Shown here one piece after another: positions 1-6,370 of a DNA stretch of 34,756 bases. This DNA comes from Lachnospiraceae bacterium UBA3273 (GTDB taxonomy: Bacteria; Bacillota; Clostridia; Lachnospirales; Lachnospiraceae). The notes beneath the pieces were generated by a model. The model was not told where the DNA came from, ran no database searches, and saw only the letters and a program-made list of their open reading frames with translations. The first letter of the stretch is position 1; every line of letters starts with the position of its first letter. Position numbers and translations under genes: made by a program. The stretch is from the NCBI GenBank assembly GCA_002362385.1, contig DEUB01000038.1:4840-39595 (forward strand), written 5' to 3'.

Positions 1-1
1 T

Positions 2-364
2 CAGGATTATTGTATGTTTAAATTGGTTCGTATGGATAATTTGGAAAAAATAAATATTACGTTTACAAAATCCCATAATTTTTCAGATATTAAGATGAAA
101 GATAACAATGATAATATTGTACATGTCAAATTATACGGGAAAGCCGTTATCAAAGCAAAATGCAGGGAATATTTAAATGGACGCATTACGCAGGAATTTG
201 AAAATGGGGATTTTGAGTTTTCTTTTTCTGCACCGGAACATGAGACATTTTGGTATGGTGTGATTCTTTCCTTTGGAAATAAGGCCAAGATTATCGAACC
301 GCAGGAAATAAAAGAACGCATTATAAAAAACTGCAAAGAAATACAAGTGGAATATGGGGAATAA
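2..364 (+). CDS. WYL-domain transcriptional regulator, C-terminal part only
   Basis: The frame is open from the left edge, so the start, the helix-turn-helix and most of the WYL domain lie outside the window. The visible 120 residues resemble the C-terminal extension of WYL regulators: a strand with Tyr and Arg near the edge (DYCMFKLVRMDNL), a strand-rich middle, then FWYGVILSFG and IIEPQEIKERI near the end. WYL proteins usually sense a ligand (in some cases nucleic acid) and control DNA-damage, defence or metabolic genes. The next gene starts 2 bases after the stop, so this regulator probably heads or sits in the operon with the DNA glycosylase and the RidA-like gene. The region is AT-rich compared with the sporulation genes. 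The assignment rests on motif appearance only. Confidence 0.65.
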   Translation, partial: QDYCMFKLVRMDNLEKINITFTKSHNFSDIKMKDNNDNIVHVKLYGKAVIKAKCREYLNGRITQEFENGDFEFSFSAPEHETFWYGVILSFGNKAKIIEPQEIKERIIKNCKEIQVEYGE

Positions 365-366
365 AG

Positions 367-1557
367 ATGAAATTATATCCGAAAGAAGAGGCAAGACATA
401 TGCTGTGCCGATATCACAATCTGGATGGTGCGGAAGCATTATGCGGAAAAAAAGGTGTAGAAAAGATCATACAGCGGATACATAGTATCCAATATGATCC
501 ACTGAATGTTGTGGCAAGGAATGCCGATTTGGTATTACAGGCAAGAGTGAAAGATTACAGTGAATCAGTTCTTTACGATCTACTATACAAGGAACATAAA
601 TTAATTGACGGATTCGATAAAGAAATGTGTATTTATGACACAAAAGATTTCGCCCGCTTTCAATTTGTGCGAAATGAATATGAGAAACATGCACTGCCTA
701 TCCTGAAATACCGTAATCAGGCAGGCGTACTGAATATATTGGACGATGTCCGAGATTTTGTGGAAAAGCATGGCAAGACAGGTACAAAAGACATTTCAAT
801 CGGAGAAGTAAGGGAAAGCCGATGGGGACATAAAAAACTATCAAGCGCTGCTTTAGATTATCTATATAACACGGGCGTTCTTACTGTAATCGACAAACGG
901 GGAACACAGAAGTATTATGATTTGACAGAACGTGTGATTGACAGTGAAAACCTTTCCTGTAACCCGAATATGACCGTAGAAGAATTTCTGGAGTGGTATG
1001 TCGAGAGACGGATCCAAAGTGTCGGCTTTCTGTGGAACAAGTCAGGCGGAGCATGGCAGGGACGCTTTTTAAGTAAAAATGAACTCCGCAGTTCTACACT
1101 TTGGACGCTTATTGAAAAAAACAGGATTGAAGAAATACAGATAGAGGGAATCAAAGAGCCTTTTTATATTTCAAAAAAATATAAGAAATATATGAAGAAT
1201 CGAACAACAAATAACTATGTAAGATTCATTGCCCCACTTGATAACATTATGTGGGACAGACAGATGATGGAAATGCTGTTTGGTTTTACATACCGCTGGG
1301 AAGTATATACCCCTGCCACAAAAAGAAAGTATGGCTATTATGTATTGCCTGTGTTATATAATGGTCAATTTATTGCCAGATTCGAAGCAGAACCGATTCA
1401 CAAGGCAGAAAAATTTATTATTAAAAACTGGTGGTGGGAACCGAAAGTTGAACCAAATGATGAAATGAGAGAAATGATTGCAAACGAAATAGCACGTTTT
1501 ACAGAATTTCTTCAGATTGATAATTCGCCAAAAAATATTATAAAGTTAGGAGTGTAG
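367..1557 (+). CDS. YcaQ/AlkX-like winged-helix DNA glycosylase (HTH_42 family)
   Basis: This 396-residue protein matches the length and layout of the HTH_42 (YcaQ/AlkZ) family of DNA glycosylases, which remove bulky or crosslinking alkyl-purine lesions. Near the N-terminus the segment IQRIHSIQYDPLNVVARN resembles the family's catalytic helix. Residues 42-44 read Q-Y-D, the Gln-x-Asp signature known for the YcaQ/AlkX branch, while AlkZ has Gln-x-Gln. The C-terminal half carries the family's Trp-rich segments (around FIAPLDNIMWDRQ and KNWWWEP). It is translationally close to both neighbours (2 bases after the WYL gene, 4 bases before ridA), which suggests one transcript. Inferred role: repair of genotoxin-damaged DNA under control of the WYL regulator. 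The exact substrate cannot be read from sequence. Confidence 0.8.
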   Translation: MKLYPKEEARHMLCRYHNLDGAEALCGKKGVEKIIQRIHSIQYDPLNVVARNADLVLQARVKDYSESVLYDLLYKEHKLIDGFDKEMCIYDTKDFARFQFVRNEYEKHALPILKYRNQAGVLNILDDVRDFVEKHGKTGTKDISIGEVRESRWGHKKLSSAALDYLYNTGVLTVIDKRGTQKYYDLTERVIDSENLSCNPNMTVEEFLEWYVERRIQSVGFLWNKSGGAWQGRFLSKNELRSSTLWTLIEKNRIEEIQIEGIKEPFYISKKYKKYMKNRTTNNYVRFIAPLDNIMWDRQMMEMLFGFTYRWEVYTPATKRKYGYYVLPVLYNGQFIARFEAEPIHKAEKFIIKNWWWEPKVEPNDEMREMIANEIARFTEFLQIDNSPKNIIKLGV

Positions 1558-1561
1558 AAAA

Positions 1562-1927
1562 ATGAAAGAAATCAGACGATACGACATTAATGAGAACTGG
1601 GCACATTCAGGAATTATTCAAGCGGGAGACTATTGCTTTATAAATTACTGTGCCCGCAATATAGGAGGTACTATTGAAGAACAAATTGACGGTGCCTTTG
1701 ATGAAATGGAAGAACGACTGGCATTAGTGGGATTGACGCTTGAAAATGTCGTACAGATGAATTGCCTGTTTAAAAATATCTGGGATATTTCGGTAATGGA
1801 AAAGATAATTAAGAGAAGATTTAATGGCAAATATCCCGTACGCAAGTCATTTCAGACTGAATTTGCCGATCCGGGTAATTTGTTCTTCCAAGTGGATGCT
1901 ATAGCCTACTCAACAATAAATTCTTAG
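1562..1927 (+). CDS. RidA (YjgF/YER057c/UK114) family protein
   Basis: At 121 residues this is the usual size of RidA-family trimer subunits, which hydrolyse reactive enamine/imine intermediates or act on related small molecules. The C-terminal part has the family pattern: G-K-Y-P-V-R-K-S with the conserved Arg that binds the substrate carboxylate, followed by the strand F-F-Q-V-D-A-I-A. In canonical RidA this strand is acidic (E-I-E-A-I-A). Here the first Glu position is Gln and the second Asp, so this may be a RidA-like subgroup with altered chemistry. It begins 4 bases after the glycosylase stop. Its TAG stop is followed in the same frame by a recombinase fragment, so the gene ends at a mobile-element scar. 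Confidence 0.8.
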   Translation: MKEIRRYDINENWAHSGIIQAGDYCFINYCARNIGGTIEEQIDGAFDEMEERLALVGLTLENVVQMNCLFKNIWDISVMEKIIKRRFNGKYPVRKSFQTEFADPGNLFFQVDAIAYSTINS

Positions 1928-2035
1928 ATAAATAAGCTTCGGTATACTTATACAAGCAATCTGCTGTCAAACGGCGCAGCGCCAAAAGACGTGCAAGAAC
2001 TCTTGGGACACTTTGATGTGAGTACCACAATATAA
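1928..2035 (+). pseudogene. tyrosine recombinase (integrase) C-terminal remnant
   Basis: The frame running on directly from the ridA stop reads KLRYTYTSN, then LLSNGAAPKDVQELLGHFDV, then STTI and a TAA at 2033-2035. This is the box-II region of Tn916/Tn1549-type or phage tyrosine recombinases, whose usual form is H-x-L-R-H-T followed by V-Q-x-L-L-G-H-S. The catalytic Arg and the LGH histidine are still present. The upstream His is Asn, the HT is YT, and the C-terminal tyrosine segment is lost to the stop. Only about 34 codons remain and no start is present, so it is a decayed scar rather than a working gene. It marks an old insertion or deletion boundary at the end of the AT-rich operon. Confidence 0.8.
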
Positions 2036-2039
2036 GAAA

Positions 2040-2068
2040 GGCTGGTTCTTCGGAGCCGGCCTTTTTAT
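2040..2068 (+). terminator. rho-independent terminator with cUUCGg tetraloop
   Basis: A 9-bp stem (2040-2048 with 2053-2061, two G-U pairs) closes a UUCG loop with a C-G closing pair and is followed by five T. The very stable cUUCGg loop and the T run make this a confident intrinsic terminator. It insulates the left operon and integrase scar from the gntR operon. Confidence 0.9.
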
Positions 2069-2091
2069 TGCAAAATTATTTCTCAAGCCTC

Positions 2092-2120
2092 TTGACATTT
2101 AAAATAGTTAGTGTAATAAT
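2092..2120 (+). promoter_or_regulatory. sigma-A promoter of the gntR-ABC operon
   Basis: A perfect -35 box TTGACA (2092-2097) is separated by 17 bp from AATAAT (2115-2120). The -10 is preceded by TGT, giving an extended -10. The operator palindrome begins at the next base, so repressor binding would cover the start site. Confidence 0.75.
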
Positions 2121-2139
2121 GTACTTATTCAATAAGTAC
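2121..2139 (+). promoter_or_regulatory. perfect inverted-repeat operator for the GntR-type repressor
   Basis: GTACTTATT, one centre base (C), then AATAAGTAC is a perfect 9+9 palindrome directly downstream of the -10. A further half site (TTAAGTAC) follows at about 2142-2149. Position and form fit autoregulation by the YtrA-type protein encoded 32 bases downstream. Binding itself is inferred. Confidence 0.75.
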
Positions 2140-2171
2140 ATTAAGTACAATTTGAAAAACAGAGGTGCGCC

Positions 2172-2549
2172 ATGGAAATTATTATCAGTAACAATGCCAA
2201 TAAGCCTATTTATGAGCAGATCACGTCCCAGATAAAGGAGATGATCATGAGCGGAGAGCTTAAGGAGGGAGATTCCATTCCTTCCATGCGCGCTCTGGCG
2301 AAATCCATCCGGGTCAGCGTCATAACGGTGCAGAAGGCATATGAGGATTTGCAGAGAGACGGGTTTATCGAAACCACCGTAGGCAGGGGAAGCTTTGTTG
2401 CGGCAGCTAATAAGGAGCTCTACCAGGAGGAACAGCAGCGCAGGGCGGAAGAGCATTTGCAAAAGGCGGCGGAGATAGCCAGAGTGAGCAATATTTCTCT
2501 TGAAAAGCTAAAGGAACTGTTGACCATGTTTTATGAAGAGGATGAATGA
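2172..2549 (+). CDS. GntR-family (YtrA subfamily) transcriptional repressor
   Basis: This 125-residue protein has an N-terminal winged helix of GntR type (residues about 10-75: PIYEQITSQIKEMIMSGEL, the recognition region SVITVQKAYEDL, and a wing GFIETTVGRGSFV). A short helical tail of about 45 residues follows, with no large effector domain. That is the YtrA subfamily layout, which normally represses a linked ABC transporter operon in response to cell-envelope-active compounds or other signals. It sits first in the operon behind a sigma-A promoter with a perfect palindrome, with a GAGGTG ribosome binding site just upstream. The ATPase gene overlaps its last 4 bases. The inducer is unknown. 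Confidence 0.9.
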   Translation: MEIIISNNANKPIYEQITSQIKEMIMSGELKEGDSIPSMRALAKSIRVSVITVQKAYEDLQRDGFIETTVGRGSFVAAANKELYQEEQQRRAEEHLQKAAEIARVSNISLEKLKELLTMFYEEDE

Positions 2550-3418
2550 GGATGGACCATATTTTAGAATTGCAGGAGGTTTCCAAAGCCTACCGCAGAT
2601 CGGATTTTAAGCTGGATAAAGTATCCTTCAGGCTGCCTTACGGGGCGATCATGGGATTCGTAGGGGAAAACGGTGCAGGCAAGACTACCACCATAGACTG
2701 TATTTTGAATACAATCAGGAAGGACGAGGGAAATATCCTGCTCTTTGGAAAAGAAATGAGGGATGAGGACAAGGAGCTTAGGGAAAATATCGGCGTTGTC
2801 TATGACGGGGATAATTTCCCGGGGTATTTAAATCCTGCGCAGCTTTCTGATATTATGGGAGGGCTTTATAAGCAATGGGATAACGGGTTGTTTTTGGATT
2901 ATCTCAAAAGATTCCGTCTGCCCCCAAAAAAGAAGATTAAAACCTATTCCCGCGGAATGACCATGAAGCTGGCAATTGCGGCGGCTCTGGCACATCATCC
3001 GAAGCTTCTGATCTTAGATGAAGCAACAAGCGGGCTGGATCCTGTTATGCGGGAGGAAATATTGGAGGTGTTTCTGGAATTTATTGAGGAGGAAGAGCAT
3101 TCCATTCTTCTTTCTTCCCATATTACCAGTGATCTTGAAAAGATCGCCGATTATATTACCTTTATCCATGAGGGCAGGATCATCTTAACCGCTTCCAAAA
3201 ACGAACTGGCCTATGAATACGGGATCATGCGCTGTAAGGAAAGCCAGTTTAAGGAGATGGACAAAGAGGATGTTGTGGCTTACCGGAAAAGGGATTTCCA
3301 AACGGATGTGCTGACTGCGGATGCAAAAAAGGCGGAGAGAAAATACAGGGATGTTGTCATAGACCGGGTCTCCATTGATGAGATCATGGTCATGCTTGTA
3401 AAGGGGGAGAGACTATGA
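2546..3418 (+). CDS. ABC transporter ATP-binding protein (YtrB-like)
   Basis: This 290-residue cytoplasmic ATPase couples ATP hydrolysis to the membrane partner encoded next. Visible motifs are Walker A GENGAGKTT with Lys46, a degenerate signature YSRGM in place of LSGGQ, Walker B LLILDEATSGLDP, and the H-loop LLSSHI. The degenerate signature is common in YtrB/BcrA-like exporters. The first ATG (2546) overlaps the gntR stop; an ATG two codons later (2552) is an alternative. The C-terminal 70 residues after the nucleotide-binding core are a short helical extension. It overlaps the permease by 4 bases, so the three genes are translationally coupled. The transported substrate is not evident. Confidence 0.9.
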   Translation: MRMDHILELQEVSKAYRRSDFKLDKVSFRLPYGAIMGFVGENGAGKTTTIDCILNTIRKDEGNILLFGKEMRDEDKELRENIGVVYDGDNFPGYLNPAQLSDIMGGLYKQWDNGLFLDYLKRFRLPPKKKIKTYSRGMTMKLAIAAALAHHPKLLILDEATSGLDPVMREEILEVFLEFIEEEEHSILLSSHITSDLEKIADYITFIHEGRIILTASKNELAYEYGIMRCKESQFKEMDKEDVVAYRKRDFQTDVLTADAKKAERKYRDVVIDRVSIDEIMVMLVKGERL

Positions 3419-4074
3419 AAGGACTTATGAAAAATAATTTTTATGCGGCGTTTTCTTCCGCAAGGGTATTTGCCGCCATTATGATTCTTTTGGGGATTTT
3501 TGTAACAGCTATGGACAATGTGATCCCCAGTCTTTTGATCGGCTATATACTTTCTGTTATTATGGGCTTTTCAGCCAACGGGATTTTTGCACTGGAAAAG
3601 GAAAATGCTTCCAGATGGAGGAAATATAAGTTAACTGCGCCCGTGAGCCGGAAGGAGATCGTGGGAAGCTATTTTATTAATCTGCTTTTATGTCTTTTGA
3701 TCGGCATCATCTTTGCGGGGATATTTACGTATCTTTCCATTGCCATTCACGGCTTTCCCTTTGACAGAAATACGGACGTCCTGAATCTTTTTGCAGTAGG
3801 AATCAGCATCAGCCTGTTCATGGGGGCGATCTTTTTCCCTCTGTTCTATTTTGGCGGGGATGAGATCGTGGAAGTGGCTTTTCTGGCGATCAGCCTGTTT
3901 TCCGCCATAGGGATCGTGATGGGGATCGTTTCCCTTCTAAATCGTATGTTTGGACCTAAGATGACTGTGGAGGAGATCATCATGGGAGCGTGCATTATGA
4001 TTATCTGTTCGGCAGCGGTATTTGCCGTATCTTACCCGTTATGCGTGGCGATATTTGGGAAGAAGGAATATTAA
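3415..4074 (+). CDS. ABC-2 type transporter permease
   Basis: This 219-residue integral membrane protein has about six hydrophobic segments (for example near residues 15-30, 38-58, 85-110, 125-150, 155-175 and 190-212). A cytoplasmic loop rich in Lys and Arg (EKENASRWRKYKLTAPVSR) follows the second segment. This is the pattern of small ABC-2 exporter permeases that pair with YtrB/BcrA-like ATPases. The loop motif with KYKLTAPVSRKEIV is typical of this family's coupling region. It starts with an ATGA overlap to the ATPase and is the last gene before a strong terminator. Function is likely export or membrane-stress relief; the substrate is unknown. Confidence 0.85.
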   Translation: MKGLMKNNFYAAFSSARVFAAIMILLGIFVTAMDNVIPSLLIGYILSVIMGFSANGIFALEKENASRWRKYKLTAPVSRKEIVGSYFINLLLCLLIGIIFAGIFTYLSIAIHGFPFDRNTDVLNLFAVGISISLFMGAIFFPLFYFGGDEIVEVAFLAISLFSAIGIVMGIVSLLNRMFGPKMTVEEIIMGACIMIICSAAVFAVSYPLCVAIFGKKEY

Positions 4075-4143
4075 AAGCGCAGCTTTACAAAAAGTAAAAG
4101 CGTGATAAAAAAAGATATTTAAATAATAGAATGCAAAAAAATC

Positions 4144-4186
4144 AAATGTCTCCGGCATAAGAAAATGTGCCGGGGATATTTTTTAT
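4144..4186 (+). terminator. rho-independent terminator of the gntR-ABC operon
   Basis: A stem of about 14 bp has a GC core CCGGCA/TGCCGG (4152-4157 with 4168-4173), A-T pairs extending outward, and a loop of about ten bases. It runs into a T-rich tract at 4179-4186. The rest of the 4075-4268 spacer is AT-rich and holds only the sporulation promoter. Confidence 0.85.
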
Positions 4187-4206
4187 TCTTACATAATTCA
4201 AAACCT

Positions 4207-4235
4207 GTCATAAACCTGTCCCGTTTACATATATT
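4207..4235 (+). promoter_or_regulatory. candidate sigma-E promoter of the spoIIIA operon
   Basis: GTCATAA (4207-4213) and CATATATT (4228-4235) are 14 bp apart, close to the known mother-cell sigma-E pattern (TCATA-like -35, CATACA.T-like -10). The spoIIIA operon is a sigma-E target in spore formers, which supports the call. The 9-base direct repeat AAACCTGTC (4201-4209 and 4212-4220) overlaps the -35. Confidence 0.6.
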
Positions 4236-4268
4236 TTTTTAAGGACAGACTTAAAGGCGGAAAATTAT

Positions 4269-5246
4269 ATGGACAAGACGGAAACCATTAAAAACTTATT
4301 TCCAAGGGAATTTCACGGAATGTTAAAACGCCTTCCTGATATTGTGGAAGACTTACAGGAAATACGCTTAAGGGTCAATTGTCCCTGCATCTTCATTGTG
4401 AGCAGGAAGGAAAAATATCCTTCTAAGGACGGAAGCTTATCCGAGAAAAGAGAGGATGCGGCAGTTTTAAATAAGGATGAAATTGCGGCGGTGTTCAATC
4501 ATATCTGCAATTATTCTCCTTATGCTTACGAAAGCCAGTTGAGGCAGGGGTATCTTACCGTGGCGGGAGGACATAGGGTAGGGATTTTCGGTCAGACGGT
4601 CATGGAAGGAAATACGGTGGTTTTGATGAAGCAGGTACAGTTCTTACATATCAGGATCGTTCATGAGGTAAAGGGAGTGGCGAAGAATATTCTTCCTTTC
4701 TTATATGAGGACGGACAGATCTTAAACACCCTGGTCATTTCCCCTCCCGGAGCGGGAAAGACCACCATGCTGCGGGACATCGCCAGAATGGCCTCTGACG
4801 GCAATCCTTTTCATCCCGGACTTCAGGTCTGCATTATAGACGAGCGCTCGGAAATTGCGGGCAGCTTTATGGGGGTCCCCCAGAATCATGTGGGGTTAAG
4901 GAGCGATGTGCTGGACGGATGCCCTAAAGCCGTAGGGATGCTTATGGCCATCCGGGCCATGGGTCCCCAGCTGATCGTAGTGGATGAGTTAGGGCTTAAG
5001 GAGGATTACGAAGCGTTAGTCTGCGCCTCAGGCTGCGGCATTAAGCTTTTGGCCTCCATTCACGGAAACGACCTTTTGGATGTGTGGAAAAAACACGGAG
5101 CTGAAAAAAACGTATTTAAAGAAGTTTTTCAAAGATTTCTTATTTTGAGCTGGGAAAGAAACGGAAGAGATATGAAACAGAGGTGGGAGATTTTAGACGG
5201 GGATGGGAACGTATTAGGCAGAAAAAGGGGGGAGGAAAAGCTATGA
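4269..5246 (+). CDS. spoIIIAA: stage III sporulation protein AA, secretion-type ATPase
   Basis: This 325-residue cytoplasmic ATPase is the motor of the SpoIIIA-SpoIIQ channel, which links mother cell and forespore and is needed for late forespore gene expression. It resembles secretion ATPases of the type II/IV class. An N-terminal domain (about 1-140) holds the conserved QLRQGYLTVAGGHRVGIFG segment. Walker A PPGAGKTT follows with Lys164, then a conserved CIIDERSEIAG segment and the Walker-B-like LIVVDELG. Length fits the family. It is the first gene of the eight-gene operon and overlaps spoIIIAB by 4 bases (ATGA). A sigma-E-like promoter lies about 35 bases upstream. Confidence 0.97.
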   Translation: MDKTETIKNLFPREFHGMLKRLPDIVEDLQEIRLRVNCPCIFIVSRKEKYPSKDGSLSEKREDAAVLNKDEIAAVFNHICNYSPYAYESQLRQGYLTVAGGHRVGIFGQTVMEGNTVVLMKQVQFLHIRIVHEVKGVAKNILPFLYEDGQILNTLVISPPGAGKTTMLRDIARMASDGNPFHPGLQVCIIDERSEIAGSFMGVPQNHVGLRSDVLDGCPKAVGMLMAIRAMGPQLIVVDELGLKEDYEALVCASGCGIKLLASIHGNDLLDVWKKHGAEKNVFKEVFQRFLILSWERNGRDMKQRWEILDGDGNVLGRKRGEEKL

Positions 5247-5752
5247 GGATTTTGGGCGGAATCATTTTCCTTTTGGGAACGGTAGGCATGGGGGTGTTTC
5301 AATCCCTGTCCTACGACAGGGGAACCGGGGCGCTTAGGCAGGCGGCGGATATGATGCGGTATCTGATCTCACAGATCGAAATAGAAAACGCCTCTCTTCC
5401 GGAAAGTATTTGCAAGGTTTCTTTCAGAATGGACGGGTTTATCGGGGATATTCTGCAAAATATCCGGGAAAGGAACAATAAAAATGACGGAAAACCGTTA
5501 TTTGAGATCTGGCAGGAGGAGATGGCCGGCTTGGAGGAACAATTTAGCTCAAAGGACAGGGAGCTTTTGCTCCATATGTTTGACGAAACCGGCTTTTACG
5601 ATACCAAGACACAGCTTTTGCGCCTTAAGATGAACCTGGAAACATTTTCGGAGGAAATTAAGGCGCGTGAAGCCCAGAGGGAAAGCCGGTGCCGTTTGTA
5701 TCAGTCCATGGGGCTGATGGTCGGAATATTTGTCATTATTTTACTTTGGTAG
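5243..5752 (+). CDS. spoIIIAB: stage III sporulation protein AB
   Basis: This 169-residue membrane-anchored component of the SpoIIIA complex resembles type II secretion F-like proteins in role and general shape. An N-terminal hydrophobic segment (GGIIFLLGTVGMGVF) and a C-terminal one (MGLMVGIFVIILLW) bracket a helical cytoplasmic domain with the recognisable RQAADMMRYLISQIEIENASLPE stretch split by charged residues. The frame is open further upstream, but the start at 5243 is chosen because GGGAGG precedes it and it forms the usual ATGA overlap with spoIIIAA. spoIIIAC follows after 11 bases. Confidence 0.95.
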   Translation: MRILGGIIFLLGTVGMGVFQSLSYDRGTGALRQAADMMRYLISQIEIENASLPESICKVSFRMDGFIGDILQNIRERNNKNDGKPLFEIWQEEMAGLEEQFSSKDRELLLHMFDETGFYDTKTQLLRLKMNLETFSEEIKAREAQRESRCRLYQSMGLMVGIFVIILLW

Positions 5753-5763
5753 GAGATAGATCC

Positions 5764-5958
5764 ATGAGCATTGGGATACTTTTTAAAATTGCAGCGGTAG
5801 GAATACTGGTAACCTTATTAAATCAGGTGTTAAAGCACAGCGGAAAGGAAGAACATGCATATCTGGTCAGCCTTTGCGGATTTATCATTGTGCTCACATG
5901 GGTCCTGCCCCTTATTGTGGAACTCTTTGAAAATATGGAGAGCCTGTTCTCCATGTGA
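5764..5958 (+). CDS. spoIIIAC: stage III sporulation protein AC
   Basis: This 64-residue membrane protein has two hydrophobic helices (about 4-22 and 33-52) separated by a short polar loop (KHSGKEEHAY), the standard size and form of SpoIIIAC. It is a small membrane subunit of the SpoIIIA channel. The start at 5764 is set by AGGAG at 5751-5755, 8 bases upstream, although the frame is open back into spoIIIAB. Confidence 0.95.
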   Translation: MSIGILFKIAAVGILVTLLNQVLKHSGKEEHAYLVSLCGFIIVLTWVLPLIVELFENMESLFSM

Positions 5959-5986
5959 GGCGGCGGGAAGGAGGAATAATGGGTCT

Positions 5987-6370
5987 ATGGATATTGTGAA
6001 GATCGGACTTTTGGGACTGGTTTCGGTAGGGATCGCGCTTTTTATCAAACAGTTAAGGCCGGAGTTGGCGTATCTTTTTATCCTGTGTGCCGGACTGTTT
6101 TTATTTTACCTGTGTTTTGACACTTTTATGGCGGTAGTGGATCTGACAAAACAGATCGGGGAGAGCATTGGCAACTATGATAAATATATCCAGCTGCTCT
6201 TAAAGATCGTGGGCATTTCCTATATCAGCGAATTTTGCAGCGGAATGTGTCAGGACGCGGGGTACCAGACATTGGGAAAACAGGTGGAAATTGCCGGTAA
6301 ATTCTGCGTGCTCTTGACCGGGCTTCCCGTTTTCTTCATGCTGATCGATACTATCAGGGAGTACTTTTGA
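5987..6370 (+). CDS. spoIIIAD: stage III sporulation protein AD
   Basis: This 127-residue integral membrane protein has four or so hydrophobic segments, including an N-terminal MDIVKIGLLGLVSVGIALF helix and a central YISEFCSGMCQDAG motif typical of SpoIIIAD. The frame is open far upstream inside spoIIIAC, but the family begins at MDIVKI, so the start is placed at 5987. The start region is odd: the AAGGAGG site (5968-5974) lies 12 bases from this ATG but only 4 bases from an out-of-frame ATG (5979) that encodes a six-codon peptide ending in TGA. Translation may therefore be tuned by reinitiation. The gene overlaps spoIIIAE by 4 bases if the TTG start of that gene is used. Confidence 0.94.
   Translation: MDIVKIGLLGLVSVGIALFIKQLRPELAYLFILCAGLFLFYLCFDTFMAVVDLTKQIGESIGNYDKYIQLLLKIVGISYISEFCSGMCQDAGYQTLGKQVEIAGKFCVLLTGLPVFFMLIDTIREYF

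Noticed and set aside
5855..5986. 44-residue N-terminal extension of SpoIIIAD
   Set aside because: It overlaps spoIIIAC out of frame and is not part of the family, which begins at MDIVKI.
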